From Conexibacter sp. S30A1 (GTDB lineage: Bacteria; Actinomycetota; Thermoleophilia; Solirubrobacterales; Solirubrobacteraceae), in NCBI RefSeq assembly GCF_023330665.1, contig NZ_CP097127.1, forward strand, positions 248,001 to 312,000: a stretch of 64,000 nt of DNA, in the 5' to 3' direction. The notes under the pieces are model-generated. The model was given only the letters and a program-made list of their open reading frames with translations. It was not told where the DNA came from and made no database searches. Position numbers and translations under genes: made by a program. This document shows, piece by piece, positions 53,685 to 62,849 of this stretch; position 1 is the first letter of the stretch; the number at the start of each line of letters is the position of its first letter.

Positions 53685-54668
53685 ATGGAGCTGAGGCAGC
53701 TGCGCTATTTCGTCACCGTCGCCGAGGAGCTTCACTTCTCGCGCGCCGCTGCGCGGCTGCACCTGGCGCAGTCGGCACTCTCTGCCCAGATCAGGCGTCT
53801 GGAGACGGAGGTCGGCGGGCCGTTGTTGGTCCGCAGCACGCGCCAGGTACAGCTGACCGTCGCCGGTGAGCTGCTGCTGGCGGAGGGACGCACGCTGCTT
53901 GCCGCGGCCGACAGCCTGCTCGCGCGCGCCGGTGAGCTTGCGCGCGGTGAGGCTGCGTCGTTCTCGATCGGCGCGCTTGGCCCCGTGCCAGGCGCGCTGC
54001 TTTCGCCGTTGCTTGCCACCTTCAGCGGCCGCCACCCGCGGCTGCGGATCGATGTGCGTGCGATCGAGTTCTACGAGATGACCACGGTGCTCAGGCGCGG
54101 CCGCGTCGACGCCGCCTTCCTCTACGCGCCGCTCAAGGACGACGAGCTGCGCGTGACCCCACTGATCAGCGAACCGCGTGTCGTGGTGCTGCCGCGCTCC
54201 CACCGGCTGGCCGGACGCGAGTGGGTGACGCCGGCTGAGCTTGAGGGCGAGACGTTCGTCGCACAACCGGACGTGACGCCCCAGGAGTGGCGCGACTACT
54301 GGATGCTCGTCGCAGAGCTCGGCAGGCGGCCGCCGATCAGCCCCTACGTCGGTGACAACCTGGAGGAGTGGCTCTATCTGATCGGACGCGGCGAGGGCGT
54401 GGACACCGCCCCCGCGATCATCGCGCGTTACTTCGTCAGACCGGATGTCGCGTTCGTGCCGCTGCGCGATGCGGCTCCGACGACGCTCGTGCTCGCCACC
54501 CGCAGAGAGCAGGCGCCGCCGCTGCTTGACGAGTTCGTGGCGCTCGCCGCCGAACTAGCCTTGGTTGCCACACGCAATCCGGGCACGGGCTACGCGCCAC
54601 CGGTCAGACTGGAGCCCCATGAGCCAACCGTCGCAGACACCACTGAAGCCACCGCCGCATCCGCTTGA
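53685..54668 (+). CDS. LysR family transcriptional regulator
   Basis: A 327-residue LTTR. The N-terminal HTH reads MELRQLRYFVTVAEELHFSRAAARLHLAQSALSAQIRRLE, and a substrate-binding domain follows (SIGALGPVPGALLSPLLATF). The resemblance is to CatR/BenM-type regulators of aromatic pathways. It is divergent from the catabolic operon and so is its likely activator, with a pathway metabolite as inducer. There is no clear ribosome site, which fits leaderless translation. Its end overlaps the start of the decarboxylase gene by 50 bases. Confidence 0.93.
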   Translation: MELRQLRYFVTVAEELHFSRAAARLHLAQSALSAQIRRLETEVGGPLLVRSTRQVQLTVAGELLLAEGRTLLAAADSLLARAGELARGEAASFSIGALGPVPGALLSPLLATFSGRHPRLRIDVRAIEFYEMTTVLRRGRVDAAFLYAPLKDDELRVTPLISEPRVVVLPRSHRLAGREWVTPAELEGETFVAQPDVTPQEWRDYWMLVAELGRRPPISPYVGDNLEEWLYLIGRGEGVDTAPAIIARYFVRPDVAFVPLRDAAPTTLVLATRREQAPPLLDEFVALAAELALVATRNPGTGYAPPVRLEPHEPTVADTTEATAASA

Positions 54669-56079
54669 GCTGATCGACCGCGCCCGCGTGCTCGAGCTGC
54701 TGGCCGAGCATCTGGGGAACGCCTGGGCCTCCTTCGACAGCCCCCGCCTGCGGGAGCCGGTGCTCGACCAGGCGCTGACCGAGCGCCTCTCCGAATCGCT
54801 TCCGGCCAGGCCTGGTGATCCCGAGGCGGCGCTTGCGGACATCGCCAGCGCCCTGGATGCGAGCGTCTCGCCCGCACGTCCGCTGTATGCGGCCTACATC
54901 GGCTCGACCGGACTGGAGGCGGGCGTGCTCGCCGGGGCGCTGGCCAACGCCTACGACGTCAACCTTGCCGCCGCTGCCGGCGCCGCCGAGATGCTTGAGC
55001 AGCAGACGCTGCGCTGGGTGGCGGAGTTCGTCGGCTACCCGTATGCGGAGGGTGTGTTCACGAGCGGCGGGATGACCTCGAACCTGACCGCGCTGACGGC
55101 CGCACGCAGCCGTGCCCTGCCGGATTGCCGCCGGACCGGGGTGCGAGGTGCGGCCGCGGCCGTCTACTGCTCGGACGAGTCACACCACTCCGTCGCACGT
55201 GCGGTTGAGGTGATCGGCCTGGGCAGTGAGGCGCTGCGTCGCATCCCGATCGACGGCCGGCGGCGGCTGCGGGTCGACCTTCTGCGCGCGGCGCTGGCCG
55301 CCGATCTCGCTGCCGGCGTGGTCCCGGTGGCCGTGGTGGCCACGGCCGGAACCACGTTGACCGGGGCGGTCGACCCGCTCCAGGAGATCGCCGAGGTGTG
55401 TGCCGAGCATGGGGTGTGGCTGCACGTGGACGGTGCCTACGGCGGCCCCGCGGCCGGCGTGCCCGGCTTGGCCCCGGCGTTCGCGGGGATCGAGCGGGCT
55501 GATTCGCTGACGATCGACGCGCACAAGTGGCTGGGCGTGCAGAAGAGCTGCAGCCTGGTGCTGATGGCTCGCCCCGGCGATCTGGAGCGCGCCTTCGCGC
55601 ACGACGAGCGCTACATGCTGCACGCCGGCATGGCCGCCAACGGCGTCGATCGCACGCTCGAGTATTCGCGCCCGGTGCGCTCGTTGAAGCTCTGGCTCGC
55701 CTTCCGCCTCTACGGCTCCGAGCTGATGCGGGCGTGGATCGCACAGACCGCCATCCACGCCCAGACGCTCGCCGAGATGCTCGCCGCCCGGCCCGACTTC
55801 GAGCTGCTGGCCGAGCCGTCGCTCTCAGTGGTCTGCTTCCGCCACCGCCCCGACCGTATGGCCGGCGGCGACGGCGACGCGAGCCCCGAGGCGCTTGACG
55901 CGCACAACCTGAGCCTGGCGCAGGCGATCATCGCCGACGGCCGTGTCTACCTGGCCCCGGCCCAGGTCGACGGGCGCACCTGCCTGCGCGTCTGCTTCAT
56001 GAACTTCCGCACAGACGCGGCACAGGTCGGCGAGCTGGTGTCGGTGATTGAGGAGCTGGCCGCCGGCGCCCTGCGATGA
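54619..56079 (+). CDS. PLP-dependent amino acid decarboxylase (group II, aromatic amino acid type)
   Basis: A 486-residue enzyme of the aromatic-L-amino-acid/tyrosine decarboxylase family. Features: PLYAAYIGSTGLEAGVLAGALANAYDVN, GVFTSGGMTSNLTALTAAR, SDESHHSVARA, HVDGAYGGPAAGVP and the PLP lysine in SLTIDAHKWLGVQKSC. Start at ATG 54619 inside lysR (ggag ribosome site). It would yield an amine from an amino acid, and its coupling to the regulator of an amine-catabolic operon suggests a shared pathway. Substrate unknown. Confidence 0.92.
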   Translation: MSQPSQTPLKPPPHPLELIDRARVLELLAEHLGNAWASFDSPRLREPVLDQALTERLSESLPARPGDPEAALADIASALDASVSPARPLYAAYIGSTGLEAGVLAGALANAYDVNLAAAAGAAEMLEQQTLRWVAEFVGYPYAEGVFTSGGMTSNLTALTAARSRALPDCRRTGVRGAAAAVYCSDESHHSVARAVEVIGLGSEALRRIPIDGRRRLRVDLLRAALAADLAAGVVPVAVVATAGTTLTGAVDPLQEIAEVCAEHGVWLHVDGAYGGPAAGVPGLAPAFAGIERADSLTIDAHKWLGVQKSCSLVLMARPGDLERAFAHDERYMLHAGMAANGVDRTLEYSRPVRSLKLWLAFRLYGSELMRAWIAQTAIHAQTLAEMLAARPDFELLAEPSLSVVCFRHRPDRMAGGDGDASPEALDAHNLSLAQAIIADGRVYLAPAQVDGRTCLRVCFMNFRTDAAQVGELVSVIEELAAGALR

Positions 56080-57029
56080 CGGCGGCGGCGCGAGCGGACC
56101 TGCGCCCACACGAGCGGCTCGCGAGCCGGCGTGCCGCGGTGACCTGCGCCGTGCTCGGCGCAGCGGTGATCGCGTTCTCCAGCACCTGGGTGAAGCTGAG
56201 CGGCGCCTCGCCCTCCACCGCCGCGATCTTCCGCTGCATCTACGCGGTGCCGCTGCTTTTGCTGCTGACCTGGCGCGAGGACCGCCGCTACGGCCCGCGG
56301 GCCTGGAGCGACCGGCGCGCGGCGCTCGCTGGCGGTGCGCTCATGGGTATCGACCTGGTGCTCTGGGACCACGCGATCAACGATGTCGGGGTGGGCCTCG
56401 CGACCGTGCTCGCCAACATCCAGGTGGTGCTGGTGCCGTTGGCTGCCTGGCTTGTGCTGGCCGAGCGGCCGGCGCGCCGGTTGCTTCTGGCGATGCCGGC
56501 GACCCTCTGTGGCGTTTTGTTGATCTCCGGTGTGCTCGAGCGCGGCGCCTACGGCGCCAACCCCGCGGTCGGGGCGGCCTATGGTGTCGGCGCCGGTGTC
56601 GCCTACGCCGGCGCGCTGCTGTTGTTGCGCCGCGGTGGCGTCGACCTGCGCCGCCCGGCCGGGCCGCTCTTGGATCTGACGCTCAGCGCCGCCGTGGCGG
56701 CGAGCGTGATCGGCGTGATATGGGGGGACGCACGCTTCATCCCGGTCTGGCCAGGGGCCGGCTGGCTGATCGTGCTGGCGCTGGGCTCGCAGGTGCTCGG
56801 CTGGCTGCTCATCACGATCTCGCTGCCGCGCCTGCCGGCCGCGCTGACGTCGCTGCTCTTGATGATCCAGCCGGTGGGCTCGGTGCTGCTGGGCGTGCTG
56901 ATCTTCGCGCAGCGACCCAGCGCGCTGCAGCTTTTGGGGGTGGCGGTGGTGCTGGCCGCGGTGCTGATCGCAAGCCGCGGCGGCGTCAACGAAAGAGATC
57001 CTGAGCGCGTTCTCGAAGCAGTGGTCTGA
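56076..57029 (+). CDS. EamA/DMT family transporter
   Basis: A 317-residue protein with ten hydrophobic helices in two EamA repeats (first FSSTWVKLSGASPSTAAIFRCIYAVPLLLLL, second GAAYGVGAGVAYAGALLLLRRG). Members export amino acids, amines or metabolites. Its ATG overlaps the decarboxylase stop by 4 bases, so the two are coupled; export of the amine or of a by-product is possible. Its 3' end overlaps the convergent cofE by 44 bases. Confidence 0.9.
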   Translation: MTAAARADLRPHERLASRRAAVTCAVLGAAVIAFSSTWVKLSGASPSTAAIFRCIYAVPLLLLLTWREDRRYGPRAWSDRRAALAGGALMGIDLVLWDHAINDVGVGLATVLANIQVVLVPLAAWLVLAERPARRLLLAMPATLCGVLLISGVLERGAYGANPAVGAAYGVGAGVAYAGALLLLRRGGVDLRRPAGPLLDLTLSAAVAASVIGVIWGDARFIPVWPGAGWLIVLALGSQVLGWLLITISLPRLPAALTSLLLMIQPVGSVLLGVLIFAQRPSALQLLGVAVVLAAVLIASRGGVNERDPERVLEAVV

Positions 57030-57744
57030 CGCCGGGACCGTCCTCGTCGGTCACATACTCGCCGGCACCGCGGATCAACACGACCGGCTGGGCGGCGTCC
57101 TTGCGCCGCGCCAGGTCGGCGGTGGCGGCCAGCAGATCAGCCACCGCGATGACGGTCGCTCGCAGTTCGCGCCCATCCTTGTCGGTGCGTCCACGCCAGT
57201 CATCAAGCGCCGCCACCCCGGCCAGGCCGATCGTCACGTCCACCTGCCCCGTGCGCCAGGCGCGGCCGAAGGAGTCGGTGATCACGACCCCTGGGGCAGA
57301 TCCCGTGAGCTCGCGCAGCCGTGCGCGGATGCGGCGCGCCGAGGCGTCCGGATCGAGCGGCAGCATCAGCACCAGATGCTCGCCGGGCACGTTTGACTGG
57401 TCCACCCCGGCGTTGGCGCAGACGAAGCCGTGGTGGGTTTCGCAGACGATCACGCCCGGCGCCGCGCGGACCACGCCGCGGCTCTCCTCCAGCGCAACCT
57501 GCACCAGGCGCGGGTCCCTGACGCCGGCCGCCAGTTCCACGGCGCGCTCGCTCGCGGTCACCTCGGCCAGGCGGCGGGTGCGGCCCTCGGCCTTTGAGAC
57601 GATCTTGTGGGCGATCACGAGCACGTCGCCGGGTTGCGCTCTTTCAGGCACTGGCCAGCGGGCCAGTGCCGTAACGATCGCTGCGCCGAGATCGAGCCCC
57701 GGGGTGACCTCTGGCAGCCCTTCCAGGGGTGTGGCGCTGAGCAT
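56986..57744 (-). CDS. cofE: Coenzyme F420:L-glutamate ligase CofE
   Basis: A 252-residue CofE domain: PGDVLVIAHKIVSKAEGRT, CETHHGFVCANAGVDQSNVPG, VVITDSFGRAWRTGQVDVTIGLAGVAALDDWRG. It adds glutamates to F420-0. Mycobacterial FbiB has an additional C-terminal FMN (nitroreductase-like) domain that reduces dehydro-F420; it is absent here, so that domain must be encoded elsewhere. The gene follows cofC directly, sharing a base. Confidence 0.95.
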   Translation of the reverse strand: MLSATPLEGLPEVTPGLDLGAAIVTALARWPVPERAQPGDVLVIAHKIVSKAEGRTRRLAEVTASERAVELAAGVRDPRLVQVALEESRGVVRAAPGVIVCETHHGFVCANAGVDQSNVPGEHLVLMLPLDPDASARRIRARLRELTGSAPGVVITDSFGRAWRTGQVDVTIGLAGVAALDDWRGRTDKDGRELRATVIAVADLLAATADLARRKDAAQPVVLIRGAGEYVTDEDGPGVRPLLRERAQDLFR

Positions 57745-58403
57745 CAGCCGTGGGCGCGGGTGAGCTGATTGAGCAGCCCGCGCGTGTGTGCGGCACGGCC
57801 GCGGGTTGCCGCGAGCGTCGCGACCAGCATCTCGAGGTCCTCGGGAGTGTCGATGTCCAGGCCCATCGACGGCAGCGCCACCACCTCGGGCATCGCGCCG
57901 GCGGTGGCTGCGGTCGTCGTGTGCCGCCGCCTGCTGCCCTCGCCGAACGCGGGCGTGATCACGTTCGGCGGCTTGAGCAGCAGCGCGTTGGTGCCATCGC
58001 CGTGCCGGTCTGGGACAACCAGCACCGAGCGTGTCGGGGTGGGGCGGGCGAGCAGCTCGTCGAGTTCGCGTGGGTCGATCAGCGGGCAGTCCGCGGCGGC
58101 CAGCAGGACCCGTGTGGCGCCGCCTGAGAGGGCATGGGCGACACCGAGTGAGGCGGCTTCGCTGTGGCTGGAGCCGGTGTCCTCGACCGTGGTCAGCCCG
58201 TGCTCGGCCGCGAGTCGGGTGGCCGTCGGATCGGCGGTGACCAGGCAGATCTCGTCGATCGCCGGCACGCGGCGCAGCGCCAGCAGGCAGTCGGAGAGCA
58301 TCGCCTCGGCGAGCGCCCGCCGGTGGCCGCCGGGGATGGCGGTGGCGAGTCGCTGCTTGGCAAGCTCAAAGCGCTTGACGGGGATGACCGCAAAGGTGCT
58401 CAC
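57744..58403 (-). CDS. cofC: 2-phospho-L-lactate/PEP guanylyltransferase CofC (FbiD)
   Basis: A 219-residue nucleotidyltransferase: FAVIPVKRFELAKQRLA at the N-terminus, LLAAADCPLIDP, VLVVPDRHGDGTNALLLKPP and LDIDTPEDL at the end. It forms the guanylated three-carbon donor used by CofD. Overlaps cofD by 4 bases. Confidence 0.95.
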   Translation of the reverse strand: MSTFAVIPVKRFELAKQRLATAIPGGHRRALAEAMLSDCLLALRRVPAIDEICLVTADPTATRLAAEHGLTTVEDTGSSHSEAASLGVAHALSGGATRVLLAAADCPLIDPRELDELLARPTPTRSVLVVPDRHGDGTNALLLKPPNVITPAFGEGSRRRHTTTAATAGAMPEVVALPSMGLDIDTPEDLEMLVATLAATRGRAAHTRGLLNQLTRAHG

Positions 58404-59365
58404 AGGCCATGCACGCTACCGGCTGCGGGCCGGGATGTGATTAGCGAGTCCGCAAAGGCGAGTGTCTCCGCGGCCAGACGCGCGCGGCCCTCGGCGCCGT
58501 CCATCAGCAGTCGCGTACGGAGCGTGGGCAGCTCGAGCGGCGTCTGCTCGTCGGTCACGATCGCGTCGAGGACCCCCTCGTAGAGGCTGGCGAGGCCCGC
58601 CGCGCCCAGCTCAACGCCGCGGTGGCGCATGAACGCCGCCGTCGGGCCCTTGAGCACGGCGCCCTCGACCAGCGGGCTGACAGCCACGACCGGTGCCGTG
58701 GCTGCTGCCAGCGCGCCGCGCAGCTGCGGGATCGCGAGGATCGGGCCGATCGAGATCACCGGGTTCGAGGGCCCGATCACAATCGCCTGCGCGCGCGCGA
58801 TCGCGGCCAGGACCTCGGGCGTGGTGCCGGCACTGCGGGCGCCGCTGAAGCGCACGTCCTCGACCTCGACCTCGCCCTGTCCGCGCGCCCGGATCATGAA
58901 CTCCTGAAGCGTCCACCAGCGGCCGGTGGCCCTGATCCTGGTGCGCACGGGGCGGTCGCTCATCGGTAACACCGAGGCGCTGACGCCGAGCGCCCGGGCG
59001 ATCTCCAGCTGGGCCTCGGTCAGCCGCCGCCCGTCCGCCAGTGCTCTGGCCCTGCGGATAGCGATCGCGAGGTCCTGGTCGCCAAGGTTGAACCAGACAT
59101 CTTCGCCCAGCTCGCCGAGCATCTCCATCACGCGAAAGCTGTCGCCGGCCAGCCCCCAGCCGCGCTCGTCGATGCGGTCGGCCAGCCAGAAGGTGACCAG
59201 GTCGGGGTCGGGGGAGACGTGCGCGCCGTAGATCTCGGTGTCATCGCCGGTGTTGACGATCACGCTCAACCGCTCGGGCCCGACCACGTCGAGCATGCCG
59301 CGCGCGAGCTTCGCGCCTCCCGTGCCCCCCGCGAGGACCACCACCTGACCTTGGTTCTCAGACAA
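58400..59365 (-). CDS. cofD: 2-phospho-L-lactate transferase CofD (FbiA)
   Basis: A 321-residue CofD: VVLAGGTGGAKLARGMLDV, IVNTGDDTEIYGAHVSPDPDLVTFWLADRIDERGWGL, and GPSNPVISIGPILAIPQLR. It transfers the phospho-lactate/PEP unit to FO (made by FbiC at 36 kb). First gene of the cofD-cofC-cofE unit; the divergent HMG-CoA lyase starts 59 bases away. Confidence 0.96.
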   Translation of the reverse strand: MSENQGQVVVLAGGTGGAKLARGMLDVVGPERLSVIVNTGDDTEIYGAHVSPDPDLVTFWLADRIDERGWGLAGDSFRVMEMLGELGEDVWFNLGDQDLAIAIRRARALADGRRLTEAQLEIARALGVSASVLPMSDRPVRTRIRATGRWWTLQEFMIRARGQGEVEVEDVRFSGARSAGTTPEVLAAIARAQAIVIGPSNPVISIGPILAIPQLRGALAAATAPVVAVSPLVEGAVLKGPTAAFMRHRGVELGAAGLASLYEGVLDAIVTDEQTPLELPTLRTRLLMDGAEGRARLAAETLAFADSLITSRPAAGSVHGL

Positions 59366-59424
59366 CGGGCGCGAGCTTAGCTGGAGCGCGTGAGCGACGG
59401 CACCACCCGGGTAACGTTTATGCC

Positions 59425-60345
59425 ATGACAGAGGCGCTGCCGGCGAGCGTGACGATCAGAGAGGTCGGCCCCCGCGACGGCTTTCAGAACGAGCCCGAGG
59501 TGCTCCCCACGGACGTGAAGCTGCGCCTGATCGAGCTGCTCGTCGCAAGCGGCGTGCGCCGCATCGAGCTGACCAGCTTCGTGCGCCCGGACGTGATCCC
59601 GCAGCTGGCCGACGCGGAGGCGCTGCTCGAGCGCGTGCGGCTGCCGGCGCAGGTCAGCGCCAGCGTGCTGATCCCCAACGAGCGCGGGCTCGAACGGGCG
59701 CTGCGCCACCGCGAGCACTTCAGCGAGATCAACGGGTTCCTCTCGGCTTCAGAGACCCACAACCAGCACAACGTCGGGCGCTCTGTCGAGCAGTCGCTTG
59801 TGGGACTGGAGCGCACCTTGGCGCGCGCCCGCGGCGAGGGGCTGCGCTGCGAGGCGGTGATCTCAACCAGCTTCGGCTGCCCCTACGAGGGCCGTGTGCC
59901 GGTGGGGCGCGTGCTCGAGATCGCCGCGCGGCTGGTTGCCGCGGGCGCACAGGAGGTCGGTTTTGGTGACACCACCGGCATGGCCAACCCGCGTCAGGTG
60001 CGCGAGTTCTTCAGGCAGGCGCGCGCGGAGCTGCCGGACGACGTGGAGCTGACCGCGCACTTCCACAACACGCGCGGGCAGGGGCTTGCCAACGTGCTGG
60101 CGGCGCTCGAGGTGGGCATCGACTCGTTTGAGTCGAGCTTCGGTGAGCTCGGCGGCTGTCCGGTGCCGGCGGGCGCGACCGGCAACATCGCCAGCGAGGA
60201 CCTCGTCTCGATGCTCGAGGAGATGGGGATCAGCACGGGGATCGACCTGCCCGCGCTGGTCGCGGCGGCGCGCGCGGCGCAGGAGGCGCTCGGGCGCAAG
60301 CTCACAAGCCACCTGCTGAGCGCCGGGCCGGTGCGTTGGGGGTAG
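59425..60345 (+). CDS. Hydroxymethylglutaryl-CoA lyase
   Basis: A 306-residue HMGL-type aldolase: VGPRDGFQNEPEVLPTDVK with the metal aspartate, TAHFHNTRGQGLANVL with the two histidines, and ELGGCPVPAGATGNIASEDL with the active cysteine. It cleaves HMG-CoA into acetyl-CoA and acetoacetate, the last step of leucine breakdown. The next gene is an acyl-CoA carboxylase subunit, consistent with that pathway. Confidence 0.92.
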   Translation: MTEALPASVTIREVGPRDGFQNEPEVLPTDVKLRLIELLVASGVRRIELTSFVRPDVIPQLADAEALLERVRLPAQVSASVLIPNERGLERALRHREHFSEINGFLSASETHNQHNVGRSVEQSLVGLERTLARARGEGLRCEAVISTSFGCPYEGRVPVGRVLEIAARLVAAGAQEVGFGDTTGMANPRQVREFFRQARAELPDDVELTAHFHNTRGQGLANVLAALEVGIDSFESSFGELGGCPVPAGATGNIASEDLVSMLEEMGISTGIDLPALVAAARAAQEALGRKLTSHLLSAGPVRWG

Positions 60346-60367
60346 GGGCGCTAGTGTGGGGGCCCGC

Positions 60368-61933
60368 GTGAGCACGAGCGAGGAGCAAGCCACAGCGTCC
60401 GCGGCGGCGTCAGCGGCGGCACTCGCGGCGGCCAGGGGCCGTGCACTGGCCGGCGGACCCGAGCGCCACCGGCTGAAGGCCGCCGAGCAGGGCAAGCTGC
60501 CGGTGCGTGAGCGCGTGGCGTTGCTGCTGGATGACGGCTCGTTCACCGAGGACGGCCTGCTGGCCAAGTGCGAAGCCGACGGCGAGGGCGCCGACGGCGT
60601 GATCACCGGTGTCGGTACGCTCGACGGCCGGCCCGTGGGGGTCATCGCCAACGACCCGACCGTCAAAGCGGGGTCCTGGGCACCAGGAACGGTCGAGAAG
60701 ATGCTGCGCCTGCAGGAGCGCGCCGGCGCGCTCCGCTGCCCGATCGTCTATCTGGTCGATTCCGCCGGTGCCCGCATCAACGAGCAGGTGAGGATGTTCC
60801 CCGGCCGGCGCGGCGCAGGGCGGATCTTCTACAACCAGGTGCGACTCTCGGGGGTGGTGCCGCAGGTCTGCGTGCTGTTCGGCCCGAGCGCCGCCGGCGG
60901 CGCCTACATCCCGGCCTTCTGCGACGTGGTGATCATGCGCGACGGCAACGCCTCGATGTACCTCGGCTCGCCGCGCATGGCGGAGATGGTGATCGGCGAG
61001 CGCGTGACGCTCGAGGAGATGGGCGGTGCGCGGATGCACACCGCAAAGAGCGGGGTGGGTCACGCGCTGGTGGCAAGCGACGCGGAGGGGATCGCCTTTG
61101 CCCGCCGCTACCTCTCGTTCATGCCGACCAACTTCGAGGCGCCGCCACCGGCCGCGCCTGCGCTGGCGCCGGCGGCGGGAAGCTCGCTGGCGGCGCTGAT
61201 CCCGGCGGATGAGAACAAGCCGTTTGACATCCATGAGGTGATCGACGCGCTGCTCGACGCCGGCTCGTTTCTGGAGATACACGCCCGTTTTGCCAAGGAG
61301 ATCGTGGTCGGCTACGGGCGCGTGGACGGGCGCGCGGTGGGTGTGGTCGCAAACCAGCCCAAGGTCAAGGGCGGCGTGCTGTTCACCGACTCCTCAGACA
61401 AGGCGGCGCGCTTCATCTGGACCTGCAACGCCTACGGCCTGCCGCTCTTGTTTTTGGCCGACGTGCCCGGGTTCATGATCGGGACCCAGGTGGAGCGCGA
61501 GGGGATCATCCGCCACGGCGCCAAGCTCGTCAGCGCCGTCTCGGAGGCGACCGTGCCGAAGATCTCGGTGATCCTGCGCAAGGCCTACGGCGCCGGGCTC
61601 TACGCAATGGCGGGGCCGGCGTTCGAGCCCGACTGCTGCATCGCGCTGCCGGGCGCGCACATCGCGGTCATGGGGCCGAGCGCGGCGATCAACGCCGTGC
61701 ACTACAACCAGCTTGCGGCGATCGCCGACGAGACGGAGCGCGAGGCGCGCACGCGCGAGCTGCGCGAGGAGTACGCGCGCGACATTGACATCCTGCACCT
61801 CGCCTCCGAGCAGGTGGTGGACGCGGTGGTCGAGCCCGACCAGCTGCGCGGCGAGCTGATCGCCCGCTTCGCGCTCGCCTCCAGCCGGGTGCGCGAGTGG
61901 CCCGCCAAGCGCAACCCGGTCACGCCGGTCTGA
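60368..61933 (+). CDS. Acyl-CoA carboxylase, carboxyltransferase (beta) subunit
   Basis: A 521-residue biotin-dependent carboxyltransferase. The N half has HRLKAAEQGKLPVRERVALLLDDGSFTEDG and VIYLVDSAGARINEQVRMFPGRRGAGRIFYNQVRLSGVVPQVC; the C half has VVANQPKVKGGVLFTDSSDKAARFIWTCNAYGLPLLFLADVPGFMIG and KAYGAGLYAMAG. The N-terminus is an Ala-rich extension. Methylcrotonyl-, propionyl- or geranyl-CoA could be the substrate; proximity to HMG-CoA lyase favours methylcrotonyl-CoA. GTG 60368 chosen; GTG 60356 is an alternative. No biotin-carrier subunit is adjacent. Confidence 0.92.
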   Translation: MSTSEEQATASAAASAAALAAARGRALAGGPERHRLKAAEQGKLPVRERVALLLDDGSFTEDGLLAKCEADGEGADGVITGVGTLDGRPVGVIANDPTVKAGSWAPGTVEKMLRLQERAGALRCPIVYLVDSAGARINEQVRMFPGRRGAGRIFYNQVRLSGVVPQVCVLFGPSAAGGAYIPAFCDVVIMRDGNASMYLGSPRMAEMVIGERVTLEEMGGARMHTAKSGVGHALVASDAEGIAFARRYLSFMPTNFEAPPPAAPALAPAAGSSLAALIPADENKPFDIHEVIDALLDAGSFLEIHARFAKEIVVGYGRVDGRAVGVVANQPKVKGGVLFTDSSDKAARFIWTCNAYGLPLLFLADVPGFMIGTQVEREGIIRHGAKLVSAVSEATVPKISVILRKAYGAGLYAMAGPAFEPDCCIALPGAHIAVMGPSAAINAVHYNQLAAIADETEREARTRELREEYARDIDILHLASEQVVDAVVEPDQLRGELIARFALASSRVREWPAKRNPVTPV

Positions 61934-62718
61934 TGGGCGCCGCCAGTCCTGACCCGTTCGAGCGCGAGCTGCTCGAGATCGCAGGCGAGGCGGCGCGCGC
62001 CGCCGGCGCGCAGCTGCTCTCCCGCTGGCGCCGCCCGCTTCACGTCGAGACCAAGAGCACGCCCACCGATCCGGTCACAGACGCGGACCTCGCCGCCGAG
62101 CGCGCGATCCGCGCGGTGCTTTCCAGCCGCCGCCCCGATGACGCGATCCTCGGTGAGGAGGGCGGTGAAACCGGTGAGGGAGCGTTGCGCTGGGTGATCG
62201 ACCCGCTCGACGGCACCGTCAACTTCCTCTACGGCCTGGCGACGTTTGCGGTCAGCATCGCGGTCGAGGACGCGCAGGGCGCGTTGGCGGCGGTGGTGCT
62301 CGATCCGGTCGCCGACGAGCTCTTCAGCGCCACCCGCCACGGGCAGGCGCTCTGTAACGGGCAGGCGCTCGAGCCGACGCGGTGCGAGACGCTTGCGCGC
62401 GCACTCGTCGGCACCGGCTTTGCCTACGACGCTGCGCTCAGGACCGAGCAGGCGACGGTCGTGGCGCGGGTGATCCCGGCCGCCCGGGACATCCGACGGG
62501 CCGGCGCGGCGGCGCTTGACCTCTGCGCCTGCGCGGCGGGACGGCTCGATGCCTACTGGGAGCGCGACGTCAACCACTGGGACATCGCCGCCGGCAGTCT
62601 GATCTGCGAGCGAGCCGGCCTGAGCGTGCGCACGCTCAAGCCCGCGGGTGGGCTGCCAGCCGGCGTGATCGTCGCCGGCGCGGCGCTGATCGAGGAGCTC
62701 AGCGCGCTCGTCACCTGA
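61933..62718 (+). CDS. Inositol monophosphatase family protein
   Basis: A 261-residue Mg-dependent phosphatase: STPTDPVTDADLAAERAI, LGEEGG, WVIDPLDGTVNFLYGL and HWDIAAGSLICERAGLSV cover the three metal sites. The family acts on inositol phosphate, histidinol phosphate, PAP or fructose bisphosphate. ATG 61933 overlaps the previous stop by one base. Confidence 0.93.
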   Translation: MGAASPDPFERELLEIAGEAARAAGAQLLSRWRRPLHVETKSTPTDPVTDADLAAERAIRAVLSSRRPDDAILGEEGGETGEGALRWVIDPLDGTVNFLYGLATFAVSIAVEDAQGALAAVVLDPVADELFSATRHGQALCNGQALEPTRCETLARALVGTGFAYDAALRTEQATVVARVIPAARDIRRAGAAALDLCACAAGRLDAYWERDVNHWDIAAGSLICERAGLSVRTLKPAGGLPAGVIVAGAALIEELSALVT

Positions 62719-62745
62719 CGCGCCGCCCTAGACTTGGCCTGCCAC

Positions 62746-62828
62746 GCCGCGGTGGTGGAACGGTAGACACGGCGGACTCAAAATCCGCTGCCCGCAAGGG
62801 CGTGAGAGTTCGAATCTCTCCCGCGGTA
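62746..62828 (+). tRNA. tRNA-Leu (anticodon CAA)
   Basis: An 83-base class II tRNA: acceptor gccgcgg/ccgcggt (first pair G-U) with discriminator A, D-arm tggtggaacggtagaca, anticodon stem gcgga/tccgc with loop ctcaaaa (anticodon CAA), long variable arm, T-arm gagagttcgaatctctc. CCA is not encoded. Second tRNA-Leu gene of the window. Confidence 0.95.
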
Positions 62829-62849
62829 TCCGCAGAGCGTTGACAGCCT

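Noticed and set aside
53577-54266. Upstream extension of the FAH-family gene (515-codon frame)
   Set aside because: It runs antisense through lysR and has no FAH-like residues before about 53603.
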